Assembly: GCF_016463975.1 (NCBI RefSeq)
Contig: NZ_JAEMNX010000003.1
Span: forward strand, 124,001 to 188,000
Source: Marinomonas transparens
GTDB taxonomy: Bacteria; Pseudomonadota; Gammaproteobacteria; Pseudomonadales; Marinomonadaceae
Direction: 5' to 3'
Length of the DNA stretch: 64,000 nt
Both the position numbers and the translations under genes were made by a program. The notes under the pieces were generated by a model. The model made no database searches and was not told the origin of the DNA. It saw only the letters and a program-made list of their open reading frames with translations. Positions 45,199 to 54,800 of this stretch are shown here, in pieces; positions within the stretch are counted from its first letter, which is position 1; each line of letters opens with the position of its first letter.

Positions 45199-45214
45199 CT
45201 GTATAAAAAAACAG
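45199..45214 (+). promoter_or_regulatory. LexA (SOS) box upstream of rumA
   Basis: CTGTATAAAAAAACAG fits the CTGT-N8-ACAG consensus exactly and lies 28 bp before the rumA start codon. It implies that rumAB is induced by DNA damage. Confidence 0.88.
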
Positions 45215-45242
45215 TACCAATTGTGATTTTTCGAGGTTCGTC

Positions 45243-45692
45243 ATGAGTGTCTCGCTGATAGGCCGTAGCGGCGCACTTGCCTTCATCAAAGCCAAGCGCC
45301 TTCGTATTCCATTGTTCATGGAACGTGTTTCCGCTGGTTTTCCCTCCCCAGCGCAGGATTATGTTGAGCAAACGCTCGACCTTAACGAGCTTTGCATCAA
45401 GCGACCGGCTGCAACGTTCTTTGTGCGTGTTGAAGGTGATTCAATGATTGATGCCGGTATTTACCCAGATGATATTCTGGTAGTTGATCGCTCTGTCCAA
45501 GCAGAACACGGTGACATTGTCATCGCTGGTATTCATGGAGAACTCACGGTAAAGGAGCTTCAACTAAGGCCATGCGTCAAGCTGATCCCAAGAAACCAGG
45601 CGTATGAACCCATCCATATTCCCGAAGGGACAGAGTTAGAGATATTTGGTGTGGTCACCAATGTGGTGCGAAACATGCGCCGCAAGTCGTGA
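45243..45692 (+). CDS. rumA: UmuD-like polymerase V subunit RumA
   Basis: A 149-residue S24 self-cleaving protein. Cleavage site A31-G32 in SAGFPSP, catalytic S67 in EGDSM and K104 in ELTVKEL. After RecA-stimulated cleavage it joins RumB to form an error-prone polymerase. GAGG lies six bases upstream, behind a perfect LexA box. All residues needed are present. Typical SXT/R391 backbone gene. Confidence 0.92.
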   Translation: MSVSLIGRSGALAFIKAKRLRIPLFMERVSAGFPSPAQDYVEQTLDLNELCIKRPAATFFVRVEGDSMIDAGIYPDDILVVDRSVQAEHGDIVIAGIHGELTVKELQLRPCVKLIPRNQAYEPIHIPEGTELEIFGVVTNVVRNMRRKS

Positions 45693-45699
45693 CTATCAC

Positions 45700-46968
45700 A
45701 TGCCTGTATTTGCCTTGGTGGACTGCAACAACTTTTACGCCAGTTGTGAGAAGCTGTTTCGTCCTGATTTAAAAGATACGCCGGTTGTGGTGCTGTCCAA
45801 TAACGACGGCTGCGTGGTTGCACGGTCACGTGAAGCTAAGTTACTCGGTATTAAAATGGGCGTACCCGTCTTTCAGATCAAATCTGAAATGCAGCGCCAT
45901 GGCATTTTGGCATTCTCGTCTAACTATGCGCTGTATGCGGATTTAAGCAGTCGAGTGATGCGCACTTTGGAAGAGATGGCACCACGAGTAGAGGTTTACT
46001 CCATTGACGAAGCGTTTTTGGACTTAACCGGTATTGAGTCTGCCATATCCCTTTTCGAGTTCGGACAACAAGTGCGAGAGCGCATAGGCCACTGGATTGG
46101 GATCACCGTCTGTGTAGGCATTGCACCGACTAAAACACTCGCCAAGCTGGCTAACCATGCCGCCAAAAAATATCCCGCCACTCAGGGGGTTGTAGACCTG
46201 ACCAATCCAGATCGGCAGCGTCGATTGCTCGCATTAGTCCAGGTTGATGATGTTTGGGGCGTTGGTAGACGGCTTTCTAAGCGTTTAAATGCTCTGGGTA
46301 TCACCACAGCCCTAGACCTCGCCAATGCCTCACCTAGAGCCATCAGAGACCAGTTTTCAGTGGTTTTAGAGAGAACCGTCAGAGAACTCAATGGTGAGTC
46401 GTGCATTGAACTTGAAGAGATCCCGCCAACTAAGAAACAAATCGTCTGTAGCCGCTCATTTGGCATAAAAGTAACGCAATTTGAATTGTTACGTGAGGCC
46501 GTATGCGAATACGCAACCCGCGCCACTGAGAAGCTTCGCAAAGAACAGCAGCAAGCCAAAGTGCTGACCGTGTTCATACGTACCAGCCCCTTTAAGGACA
46601 ACGAGCCGCAGTACAGCAACTCTGCATCGGGTGAATTGCTAATCCCCAGTTGCGATACGCGGGACTTTATCGAGCTGGCCAATCACTTACTCAAGCGGAT
46701 TTGGAAGGATGGTTTTCGTTATGCCAAAGCGGGCGTCATGCTGTCTGACTTTTACGATCCTGGTATGTTTCAACCAGGACTATTCGATGACGTATCGACC
46801 CGCTCTAATAGCCAGCAGTTAATGTCTGTATTGGACACCATTAACCAAAGCGGTGCCGGAAAGGTTTTCTTTGCTGGACAAGGTACGAAGAAAGATTGGT
46901 CGATGAAGCGAGAGCATTTATCTCCCGCTTATACAACACGCTGGGACCAATTACCGCGAGTTAAGTAG
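45700..46968 (+). CDS. rumB: UmuC-like translesion polymerase RumB
   Basis: A 422-residue Y-family polymerase. The start is MPVFALVDCNN at 45700, seven bases after rumA; a longer reading from 45646 lies inside rumA. Catalytic acids D8, D103 and E104 are seen (VDCNNFYASCE; YSIDEAFLDL). The little-finger and C-terminal regions are complete. In SXT itself rumB is broken by an insertion, as R391 shows it intact; here it is intact. Confidence 0.92.
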   Translation: MPVFALVDCNNFYASCEKLFRPDLKDTPVVVLSNNDGCVVARSREAKLLGIKMGVPVFQIKSEMQRHGILAFSSNYALYADLSSRVMRTLEEMAPRVEVYSIDEAFLDLTGIESAISLFEFGQQVRERIGHWIGITVCVGIAPTKTLAKLANHAAKKYPATQGVVDLTNPDRQRRLLALVQVDDVWGVGRRLSKRLNALGITTALDLANASPRAIRDQFSVVLERTVRELNGESCIELEEIPPTKKQIVCSRSFGIKVTQFELLREAVCEYATRATEKLRKEQQQAKVLTVFIRTSPFKDNEPQYSNSASGELLIPSCDTRDFIELANHLLKRIWKDGFRYAKAGVMLSDFYDPGMFQPGLFDDVSTRSNSQQLMSVLDTINQSGAGKVFFAGQGTKKDWSMKREHLSPAYTTRWDQLPRVK

Positions 46969-46978
46969 CGCAGTTAAC

Positions 46979-47422
46979 TCAGTAGGCATTCACTCTGCGA
47001 CGCAGCATGTTGAGCTTATCAACCTGGCGTCGAATATCACTGAAAAATTCCTCTTTCTCCATAGCCAGCGCTAACTCCCATTCTTTGGCCAAACCTTGGC
47101 AGTCCAAAAATGAGTATCTCAGCTTCGTCTTTGAGATACGCAGTCCTTTACTAAAGACTACGCGCTTACCTCGTTGACCGTGAAAGCTGTTGATGTACCA
47201 CTCAATGCCAAAGCCATACTTAAAGTCTCTGATACGGACACCAAGCAGCCCCCAGTCTTTAAAGGGCTCATTCTCACGAACCTTGTAATGGGTAACCCAA
47301 AAGTCATCAACTTCAGCTCTTGCCAGCGCTTTTAGCCTGTCCGTTTCTTGCTGCAATAAATTTGATACTTCTGATTTCCATTGTTCATTGACGATTTCTA
47401 CCAAACCAATTTCCCCATCCAA
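46979..47422 (-). CDS. mobI: Mobilisation protein MobI
   Basis: A 147-residue soluble protein needed, in SXT/R391 elements, for transfer from the adjacent oriT. It has a helical N-terminus (EIVNEQWKSEVSNLL) and a basic C-terminal helix (RRQVDKLNMLRRRVNAY). The frame has an in-frame TAA directly before the first codon, and the only start near the N-terminus is TTG at 47422. It converges with rumB with a 10-base gap, and the inverted repeats of oriT begin seven bases upstream. Named from position and character. Confidence 0.83.
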   Translation of the reverse strand: MDGEIGLVEIVNEQWKSEVSNLLQQETDRLKALARAEVDDFWVTHYKVRENEPFKDWGLLGVRIRDFKYGFGIEWYINSFHGQRGKRVVFSKGLRISKTKLRYSFLDCQGLAKEWELALAMEKEEFFSDIRRQVDKLNMLRRRVNAY

Positions 47423-47700
47423 TTAACCCCAAAAGCCAAAACCACTATCCGTTTGGCTTTTGGATCGAAACGCCAAACGTAAAACTGCCGTAACAATCAC
47501 TGTTTGGCGTCTCGATATAAATCAACTCGCGCAATCCCATACCTGACAAGGGATACAGCCCGATTTTACTTAAAAACGCCTAAAAAGACGTATCGTCATG
47601 AAGATACAAACCGTTTGGCGAGTTCAGGCTAGAATGCAAACGACGTTTGGCGTCTCGATTTTTTTGGCTCTGTTATCCGCCGCCAAACAGAGCCTATTCT
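47423..47700. other. oriT: Origin of transfer (oriT) region with nested inverted repeats
   Basis: Three strong inverted repeats are visible: CCAAAAGCCAAA at 47429-47440 with its perfect complement at 47452-47463; TCGAAACGCCAAAC at 47465-47478 with its complement (13 of 14) at 47502-47515; and GGCTCTGTT at 47666-47674 with its perfect complement at 47686-47694. A further copy of GTTTGGCGTCTCGA is at 47645-47658. The location beside mobI is where oriT was mapped in SXT/R391 elements. The nick site is not identified. Confidence 0.78.
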
Positions 47701-47759
47701 CATACTTTTGCGAAAATGCAATAGGCAGATAGATGAAAGGATTTGTCACCTTTCTGCCC

Positions 47760-47871
47760 ACCGCCAGTGCACCGAATCCTGATAATGACATTTGAGTGAA
47801 CCGCCAGAGCACTTGGAATAGCCCAAGCGTGAACAGCGCGGTTGATTGAAAACCGTTAGAGCACTTTGAGT
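47760..47871. repeat. Three 18-20-bp direct repeats upstream of srpM (centromere candidate)
   Basis: Related units at 47760-47777 (accgccagtgcaccgaat), 47800-47819 (accgccagagcacttggaat) and 47852-47871 (accgttagagcactttgagt). They precede the partition operon, where a centromere-like site (srpC) or an activator site would be expected. Which of the two is not shown by the sequence. Confidence 0.55.
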
Positions 47872-47886
47872 GCACAGGAGATAAGT

Positions 47887-48861
47887 ATGTTTGTACTAGG
47901 CGTAGATATCGGTTACTCGAACCTGAAGCTGGCAATTGGCCAATCAGGCAGTGAACCGAAAACCATTATTCTGCCTGCGGGTGCCGGTCCTGCGGATCGT
48001 ATGCCGGAGCGTATCGGTGGAGGCGATGATGAAACTTGTTTGTATGTGTCTGTCGATAATGAGCGTTGGGCGGCTGGTGTGCCTGCTGGACGCCTTCAAG
48101 GCTGGGAACGAGAGCTTCACCCGGAATATCCCACCACAAAAACCTATAAGGCGCTTTTTCATGCCGCCTTGTTAATGACTGAAACTGACTCCATCGATTT
48201 GGTTGTCACTGGATTACCGGTTTCCCAGTTTCATGAACCACAACGCAAGTCTGACCTTGTGAAGCGTTTAAAAGGTGTCCATCAAGTGACGCCTAAGCGC
48301 AGCATCACCGTTCATGACGTCAAAGTACTACCACAGCCTGCCGGTGCCTATATGGATCTGGTTCAAACAGGTGGTGATCTGGGCTTGATTGAAGAAGGTC
48401 GCGTCGTCGTCATAGATCCCGGCTTCTTTTCTGTTGACTGGGTTGCCCTTGAGGCCGGAGAAATTCGCTACAGCTCATCAGGAACCAGTCTTCAGGCAAT
48501 GTCCGTTCTACTGGAAACTATTGATAAGCTGATTTCGGAAGATCACGGTGCCAAAGTAGGTATGGATCGACTTGAAAAAGCCATGAGAACAGGAGACTTG
48601 CAGGTCCTGCTATTTGGAGAAAAAGTCGATATTTCACCTTATCTGAATGCTGCCATGAAAAAGGTAGCGCCTGTTGCTCTCACAGCCATGCGCCAATCTA
48701 TGCGCGACGAAAGCATTAATGCGGACTTGGTATTGATCGCCGGAGGTGGAGCCTTGGCTTATAAGGAAGCGGCCAAGGAGATTTTTTCACGAAGCAAGAT
48801 CATCGTGCCTGAGCAGTCTGTTTTGGCGAACGTCCGAGGCTTCTGGTTTTATGGGGCCTGA
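47887..48861 (+). CDS. srpM: Actin-like (ParM-type) partition ATPase SrpM
   Basis: A 324-residue actin-fold ATPase starting at MFVLGVDIGYS, with CAGGAG upstream; a TTG-started reading seven codons longer is less likely. Phosphate-binding motifs are visible: phosphate 1 (VDIGYSNLK), phosphate 2 (VVIDPGFFSVDW) and adenosine motif (LIAGGGALAY). In SXT/R391 elements SrpM and SrpR form a plasmid-like partition system that helps the excised circle persist. It is followed after two bases by srpR. Confidence 0.85.
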   Translation: MFVLGVDIGYSNLKLAIGQSGSEPKTIILPAGAGPADRMPERIGGGDDETCLYVSVDNERWAAGVPAGRLQGWERELHPEYPTTKTYKALFHAALLMTETDSIDLVVTGLPVSQFHEPQRKSDLVKRLKGVHQVTPKRSITVHDVKVLPQPAGAYMDLVQTGGDLGLIEEGRVVVIDPGFFSVDWVALEAGEIRYSSSGTSLQAMSVLLETIDKLISEDHGAKVGMDRLEKAMRTGDLQVLLFGEKVDISPYLNAAMKKVAPVALTAMRQSMRDESINADLVLIAGGGALAYKEAAKEIFSRSKIIVPEQSVLANVRGFWFYGA

Positions 48862-48863
48862 TC

Positions 48864-49133
48864 ATGAGAGTTGTCGTCAACATTCCCCCAGGGAGCCACC
48901 CAGAACTACTCAAAGAATTGGAAAAGACGCCACCACGGGAACGCGCTGAGCGTCTGCGGATGCTGGCCACCTTTGGGTTAATTCACATGAGCCAACCCAA
49001 TCTATCCACGACATCTGTACAGGTGGATGACCATGCTCCAGAAGTTGAAATTACTTCTGTGAGTAAAGCGCCAGAACCCAAAGCAGAATCACGTAAACAA
49101 TCATTAAAATCAAAACTAGGGCTGGGCTTATAA
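48864..49133 (+). CDS. srpR: SrpR-like small partition/adaptor protein
   Basis: An 89-residue protein starting MRVVVNIPPGSHPELL, with a helical PPRERAERLRMLATFG segment and a charged C-terminal tail. Such small proteins follow the ParM-like gene in this ICE family and bind the centromere. It sits two bases after srpM and one base before int, so the three genes are probably one operon. Confidence 0.75.
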   Translation: MRVVVNIPPGSHPELLKELEKTPPRERAERLRMLATFGLIHMSQPNLSTTSVQVDDHAPEVEITSVSKAPEPKAESRKQSLKSKLGLGL

Positions 49134-49134
49134 C

Positions 49135-50376
49135 ATGGCGTTATCAGTTAGCTGGCTCGATGCCAGGTTAAATAAAGAAGCAAAAGAAACCGTAGTAAAA
49201 GCTGATCGAGATGGACTAAGTGCTCGGGTATCGCCCAAGGGCAAAATTGTTTTTCAGTTTCGTTATCGGTTCGATGGCAAGCAACAGCGGGTAGACATAG
49301 GTACTTACCCACTTATGAAACTTGCTGAAGCCAGGAATGAGCTGGATAGGTTAAGAGCGGTGCTCGACCAGGGCAGAAACCCCAAGCTCTACCTACAGCA
49401 GGAACGGGCCAAGTATTCTGCCAATCAAAGCTTCGAATCGATTTTTCGAGACTGGATAGACTCTGCCGGTAAGCAAGGGCTAAAGGAGAAAACGTGGCAC
49501 TACCAAAAACGCAGCAGTGAAATATATTTGCTGCCCCGACTTGGCAAGTACCCATTAACTGACATCAATGAATTGTCCTTGCGAAACTGTCTTCGTGAGG
49601 TTTCGGAGTCGTCTCCTTCAAACACAGAACGTCTAGTGTCTGTGCTGCATAAGTTTTATGACTGGCTGATTGATGAACAAATTTTGGAAATTAACGCTGC
49701 TGCTGGGATCACAGCAAAGAAGGTTGGCGGTAAGAAAGGCAAACGAACTCGGGTGCTAAATGACAACGAGATCAGGATACTTTGGCGCTATTTGCACGAG
49801 TCAAAAATCACTGAGAAGAATCGCATCTACATAAAGCTGCTTCTGCTATTGGGCGGTCGCAAAGGAGAACTCATACAAGCTGAAAAGCATCACTTTGACT
49901 TGCAATCTGCAATGTGGACAGTGCCCATAGAGATCCGCAAACAAGGTGAGAAAATTGGAGCGCCGATCATGCGGCCATTGATTAAGCCAGCTATTGAGCT
50001 GATTGAACTAGCGATGCAGATGAGCAAATCAACTTACTTGTTTCCCGCGAACGGACAAGAAGAGCTTGCCACAAATGGCTTTGATACCACTATTTCTAAC
50101 AATGTGAAAATCTGGGCTCGCAGATCGCTTGGTATTGAGATGGAACACTGGTCTATGCATGATCTTCGAAGAACGATGCGAACGCGAATGTCTGCCATCA
50201 CGACGCAAGAAGTTGCCGAGTTGATGATTGGCCACAGCAAAAAAGGGTTGGATGCTATCTACAACCAATATCAGTACCTGGATGAAATGCGTCATGCTTA
50301 CGACGTTTGGTATCAACAGCTAGAAACCATCATCGAGCCGACAGGCTTTCCATTCAACTGGCGTTTCGGACAGTAA
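49135..50376 (+). CDS. int: SXT-type tyrosine integrase
   Basis: A 413-residue tyrosine recombinase, the length of SXT Int. Residues about 1-90 are the arm-binding domain (DUF4102-like), about 95-185 the core-binding domain and about 205-390 the catalytic domain. Catalytic residues are probably R242 (LGGRKGE), H342 and R345 (MHDLRRTMRTR), H367 (GHSKKG) and Y376 (AIYNQY). Target specificity for prfC fits the prfC fragment at the ICE end 1.2 kb away. Intact. Confidence 0.93.
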   Translation: MALSVSWLDARLNKEAKETVVKADRDGLSARVSPKGKIVFQFRYRFDGKQQRVDIGTYPLMKLAEARNELDRLRAVLDQGRNPKLYLQQERAKYSANQSFESIFRDWIDSAGKQGLKEKTWHYQKRSSEIYLLPRLGKYPLTDINELSLRNCLREVSESSPSNTERLVSVLHKFYDWLIDEQILEINAAAGITAKKVGGKKGKRTRVLNDNEIRILWRYLHESKITEKNRIYIKLLLLLGGRKGELIQAEKHHFDLQSAMWTVPIEIRKQGEKIGAPIMRPLIKPAIELIELAMQMSKSTYLFPANGQEELATNGFDTTISNNVKIWARRSLGIEMEHWSMHDLRRTMRTRMSAITTQEVAELMIGHSKKGLDAIYNQYQYLDEMRHAYDVWYQQLETIIEPTGFPFNWRFGQ

Positions 50377-50650
50377 GAATTTGTCGCTACCGCTACCAGG
50401 AGATTGGGATTCCTTATTGTGACCACGTCAAAAACCTTCTCAATGTTGTTTTTTGACTGGTCGCTTTAAAACTAGGCTTAAGCCGCATAGCTATCATCAG
50501 GGTTTAATCTGGTCATTTTTCAGCCTGAACTCTTGAGTTTCTCAGTTTGAAACCACATTTAATTTGTAGTGCTTTAGGAAGTGAAACCTTGGGTTCCATT
50601 GCTGTTCTTGAATGCACCTCCAGTTAGATTCAATTTATTGAGGATTCCAA
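50377..50650. other. Intergenic region between int and the DUF3892 gene
   Basis: About 270 bp without any gene. A weak ribosome site (gaggat) lies just before the next start. No clear terminator after int is visible. Confidence 0.4.
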
Positions 50651-50863
50651 ATGGCGAAAGGTTCAAGTATCAACGGCAATGGCGGTAAAAATGGTGGAAA
50701 TGATAGCTACACAATTACAGGTCGCGGCGAAGTAAGTCGAAAAACACTGGTTCGTGAAGTTAAGGAAGGCAAACATCCAGACACGCACATTTACCAGCGT
50801 AATGGTGTGGAGTACGCCCGAAACAATCCAAATCACGACAAGCCAGACAACATCAACGAATAA
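50651..50863 (+). CDS. DUF3892-type small protein
   Basis: A 70-residue, Gly/Asn-rich start (MAKGSSINGNGGKNGG) followed by a short DUF3892-like core (VSRKTLVREVKEGKHPDT, IYQRNGVEYARNN). It occurs between int and xis in SXT/R391 elements. Function unknown. It ends 52 bp before the stop of the convergent xis gene. Confidence 0.72.
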   Translation: MAKGSSINGNGGKNGGNDSYTITGRGEVSRKTLVREVKEGKHPDTHIYQRNGVEYARNNPNHDKPDNINE

Positions 50864-50915
50864 TATTGTTAAGAGGTTAAGGGCGGTGCTTTGCCCTTAA
50901 CGCTTTAAACCCTGC

Positions 50916-51110
50916 TCAACCTTCACTATTCTCGTACTCCTCCAAGTCTTCAATGTGCCACAGCTTGTTTCGTGTATTTCGGTTGATACGAGGTTGCGGC
51001 AAGCTGCCATCTTTTATTCTTCGCCAGAGCGTCGTATAGCTAATGTGGTAACGAGCCATAACTTCGTAAGACGTTAGGAAAGGGGTTACTTGGTGAGCTA
51101 CTGCTGTCAT
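50916..51110 (-). CDS. xis: Excisionase Xis (AlpA/MerR-like helix-turn-helix)
   Basis: A 64-residue DNA-binding protein: TSYEVMARYHISYTTLWRR is the helix-turn-helix, followed by the wing IKDGSLPQPRINRN and the C-terminal WHIEDLEEYEN, the AlpA/Xis layout. The start at MTAVAHQ has AGGAG at the best distance; a reading from 51131 is possible. Xis directs Int to excision. It points away from the ICE end and converges with int. Confidence 0.82.
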   Translation of the reverse strand: MTAVAHQVTPFLTSYEVMARYHISYTTLWRRIKDGSLPQPRINRNTRNKLWHIEDLEEYENSEG

Positions 51111-51548
51111 CTGCATTCTCCTGAAAATCAATGTAAAGCTATCATCGCCTGATTCATCATTTGTTGATGGTCAGAAAGATGCATGATTTGTTCAGAAGAT
51201 CAGGTCCATACAAATGAACTTTTAGGACAGCAGGAAAAAAACCGGTAACCAACTCAACCGGCAAACAATTAGAGATAATCGCGAACGTCCTACCATCATT
51301 TCTCGATTTTTCGCATGAAAAATATAGGTAAGTTTTGGCCAGAACCCAGTAACCACAAGGCCTACAGCTAGGTTTGTGTCATGGAATTTGGCTAAAAACG
51401 GTAAATATGGTGATTTGTACTCAAGTTTGTACACACTTTCCGAGGTTACGTTTGAACATCATTGAAAAGCAAAGAAACGAGAAAAAGACAAAAAGCCTTT
51501 AAATTCAGTATGTAGAGATGTGATTATGGTGTGCAATGAAAGGTGCTT
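51111..51548. other. ICE end region (integrase arm-site side)
   Basis: About 440 bp between xis and the prfC fragment, without a convincing gene. The repeated motif catcatttgttgatg/catgatttgttcag at 51150-51200 could be arm sites of Int/Xis. A 70-codon reading on the minus strand has no family features. Confidence 0.5.
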
Positions 51549-51638
51549 TTAAGCGTTGAAAGGCTGGGCGGCATCAGGGTGAGATATGATCGCGAAGGTG
51601 CGCCGCTGTTCGACTTGGTCAATAAACTCTTGGGACAT
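51549..51638 (-). pseudogene. prfC: Displaced 5' end of prfC (peptide chain release factor 3) with attL core
   Basis: The minus strand codes MSQEFIDQVEQRRTFAIISH followed by PDA and then unrelated AQPFNA and a stop. RRTFAIISHPDA is the hallmark N-terminus of release factor RF3, which continues with a GKTT P-loop in intact genes. The break after DA marks the crossover. The integration core therefore lies at about 51571-51590 (gcatcagggtgagatatgat). SXT/R391 elements are known to insert at the 5' end of prfC and to provide a new start for it at their other end. Confidence 0.9.
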
Positions 51639-51832
51639 GATTTCTAGTCTTCTACTGTACATAAGACACCTCTCAAAGTGAGAAGCGTATAAATGAGATT
51701 AAAATAAGTGGCGCCATTTTCGCTGATTTTCCAGTTAGGCACAATCAATGCTTATAAAAGAGCCACCTCTGAGCATAGCAAAAGCTCACTTTACACATCA
51801 TAAAACCATCCATTTCGACCACCCCAAAAAAA
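51639..51832. promoter_or_regulatory. Original prfC promoter region, now facing the ICE
   Basis: The 190 bp upstream of the prfC fragment must hold its native promoter, directed into the ICE end. On the minus strand TTTTATAAGC near 51755-51765 is a possible -10 element. The region also carries the end of the acrB transcription unit. Confidence 0.45.
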
Positions 51833-51858
51833 AGAGCCCTATATAGGGGCTCCTTTTT
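51833..51858 (-). terminator. Rho-independent terminator after the RND pump operon
   Basis: The stem gagccct/agggGctc (about 51833-51852) is flanked by a run of A on the left and ctttttatt on the right, so it can work on both strands. It lies about 30 bp after the stop of acrB. Confidence 0.7.
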
Positions 51859-51888
51859 ATTAACTCAATAACAATGAGTATGAACTTT

Positions 51889-54800
51889 CTATTTTACTAG
51901 GTTATCTTTACGTTTTGGGAAAATACGACGCACGATCACAAAAAATAAAGGTACAAAGAAAACCGCTAACACGGTTGCGGTCAAGGTACCACCAACAATA
52001 CCTGAGCCAATAGAAACACGGCTATTAGCCCCTGCTCCAGTGGATACAGCTAAAGGCAAGGTACCAACGATGAAGGCCATCGACGTCATAATGATCGGAC
52101 GCAAACGCAGGCGAGCCGCTTCTACTGCCGCTTCCCACACACTGAGACCCCGCATATAACCTGCCTCAGCAAACTCCACAATCAAGATGGCATTCTTTGA
52201 TGACAACCCTATGGTCGTCAACAATGCTACCTGAAAATAAACATCATTTTCCAAGCCTCGAATGTGCGCCGCTGCTGCCGCGCCGATCACCCCAAGAGGA
52301 ATCACCATCACCACAGAGAAAGGCACAGTCCAACTTTCATACAAAGCGGCTAGACAGAGGAAAACAACAAGAATAGAAATACCGTAAAGCGTATACGTCT
52401 GGCCACTGGATAAGCGTTCTTGGTAAGACAGACCACTCCAGGTTCCTGAAGTCCCAGGAGGCAAGTTATCCGCAATGCGCTGCATTTCGTCCATTGCCGC
52501 ACCAGAGCTCACACCAGGAGCACCTGCACCCTGCACACCATAAGACGCCACCCCATTAAAGCGCGACAAGGTCTTAGGACCAAAAGTCCATTCACTCGAT
52601 GCAAACGCTGAAAAAGGTGTCATTGTATTATCGTTACTACGTACATACCAATGCTGTAAGTCATTAGGAGTCGAACGATATTCCGCCTCTCCCTGCATAT
52701 AAACTTTTTTCACTCGACCACGGTCAATAAAGTCATTGACATACTTTCCAGCCCAAGCACTACTCAAGGTATTGCTAATATCAGATAAAGACAAGCCAAG
52801 CGCCGAAGCTTTTTCTTGATCAATATCAATATGTAATTGCGGCGCTTCAGACTGACTACTTAAACGAACACCCACCAATAACGGGCTAGTACGAGCATTA
52901 TTCAATAAAGCATCACGCATTTTTAGCAAGGTATCACGACTTGTATTTCCTGATGCCAGAAGCTCAAATGAAAAGCCATTCGTTTGGCCAAGACCTTGAA
53001 TCGAAGGCGGAATCAGAGAAAAAATTCTTGCGTCGCGAATATGAGCCAAAGCACCATATGAGCGCCCAACAATAGCGCCAACACTATTCTGTGGGCCAAG
53101 GCGCTTAGACCAGTCAGCTAATGCCGCAAATGCGAGACCTGCATTCTGCCCAGTTCCCATAAAGTTAAAACCAGAAATGGTAAACAAAGCATCCACATTG
53201 GCTTTCTCATCGACTAAAAAGTGATGCTCTACCTCACGCATCACTTCATTTGTGCGAGACATAGAAGCCCCCTCTGGCAAAGACACCATCACAATGATTC
53301 GCCCCTGATCTTCGGTAGGCAAAAAGCCTGTCGGCAAACTCATCATCAAATAAGCTAAACCAGCAACAATAACCCCATAACCCAACATCCAGCGAACAGG
53401 TTGCTTAACAAGTCGTTCAACGCGGCCAGAATACACACCCGTTGCACGATCAAAATTGCGATTAAACCAACCTCCTAACCCCTTTTGTTCAGCATTATGA
53501 TCCTTCGCTTTAAGCAGGGTCGCACACAACGCTGGCGTTAATGTTAGGGCAACAACAACAGACAACACCATTGCCGCCACAATAGTGATAGAAAACTGAC
53601 GGTAAATAACGCCCGTCGAGCCACTAAAGAAAGCCATAGGCAAAAATACAGCCGACAATACCACTGCAATACCAATCAAGGCACTGGTAATTTCTTTCAT
53701 CGACTTGAGTGTCGCTTCCTTAGGGGGAAGCTTCTCTTCTTCCATTACCCTTTCGACATTCTCCACCACTACAATCGCATCGTCGACCAAAAGACCAATC
53801 GATAAAACAATACCAAACATGGTCAAGGTATTAATAGAAAAGCCAAACAACTCTAGAACACCAAAGGTTCCTAAAAGCACAACAGGAACCGCAATCGCTG
53901 GAATTAAAGTAGCGCGCCAATTCTGCAAGAAAATAAACATAACGAGAATAACAAGCGCTATCGCTTCAAACAGAGTTTTTATCACCTCCTCAATAGAGAT
54001 TTTGATAAAGGCGGTATTATCTACTGGGTAAGCCAATTTATACCCAGCCGGAAAATCTTTTTCCATTTCCGCCAATACGTTTTTAACCCCTTCGGAAGTC
54101 GATAATGCATTTGCTCCTGGCGACAACATAACCGCCAAACCAGACGCTGGGTGACCATTCAGACGAGCAATGAAATTATAGGACTCACTGCCCAACTCAA
54201 CCTTGGCTACATCACTAAGACGAACCGTAGCGCCACTGTCATCATAGGCCAGGATAATGTCACGGAATTGCTCTGCCGTTTGCAACTTAGATTGCGCAGT
54301 AACCGTAACATTCAACTCCTGCCCTTTAGCAACTGGATAAGCTCCAAGACTACCGGCAGGAACCTGAGTATTTTGCGCACTAATAGCATTCGATATATCG
54401 GAAGGCATTAGCTTATAAGACGCCAGCTTTAGAGGATCAAGCCAAACACGCATCGAGTACTGGGAACCAAACACCTGAATACTACCAACACCATCTACAC
54501 GAGCGATAGGATCTTGTATCGTCGATACCAAAAAGTCAGAAATATCAGAAGCAGAATCCGTATCGGTTTCGTCGTAAATAGCAGGAATCAACAAAAAATC
54601 GGTATTAGACTTTTTTACCGTGACACCATTTTGTTGAACAATTTCAGGGAGACTCGAATTCACTTGTTGAACTTTATTCTGAACTTGCACCTGAGCGATA
54701 TCAGGATCAGTACCCTGCTCAAAAGTTACGGTAATACTTGCACTGCCATTTGAGGTACTTGACGAAGAAAAATACAATAGACCATCAAGACCAGTAAGTT

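Noticed and set aside
44972..45319. 115-codon minus-strand reading overlapping the start of rumA
   Set aside because: It lies antisense to rumA and its LexA box and has no homology that I can see.
47760..47871. CRISPR array
   Set aside because: Only three short, irregularly spaced units; no repeat-spacer regularity and no cas genes anywhere in the window.
51222..51434. 70-codon minus-strand reading in the ICE end
   Set aside because: Located in the probable integrase arm-site region, with no recognisable motif or start signal.
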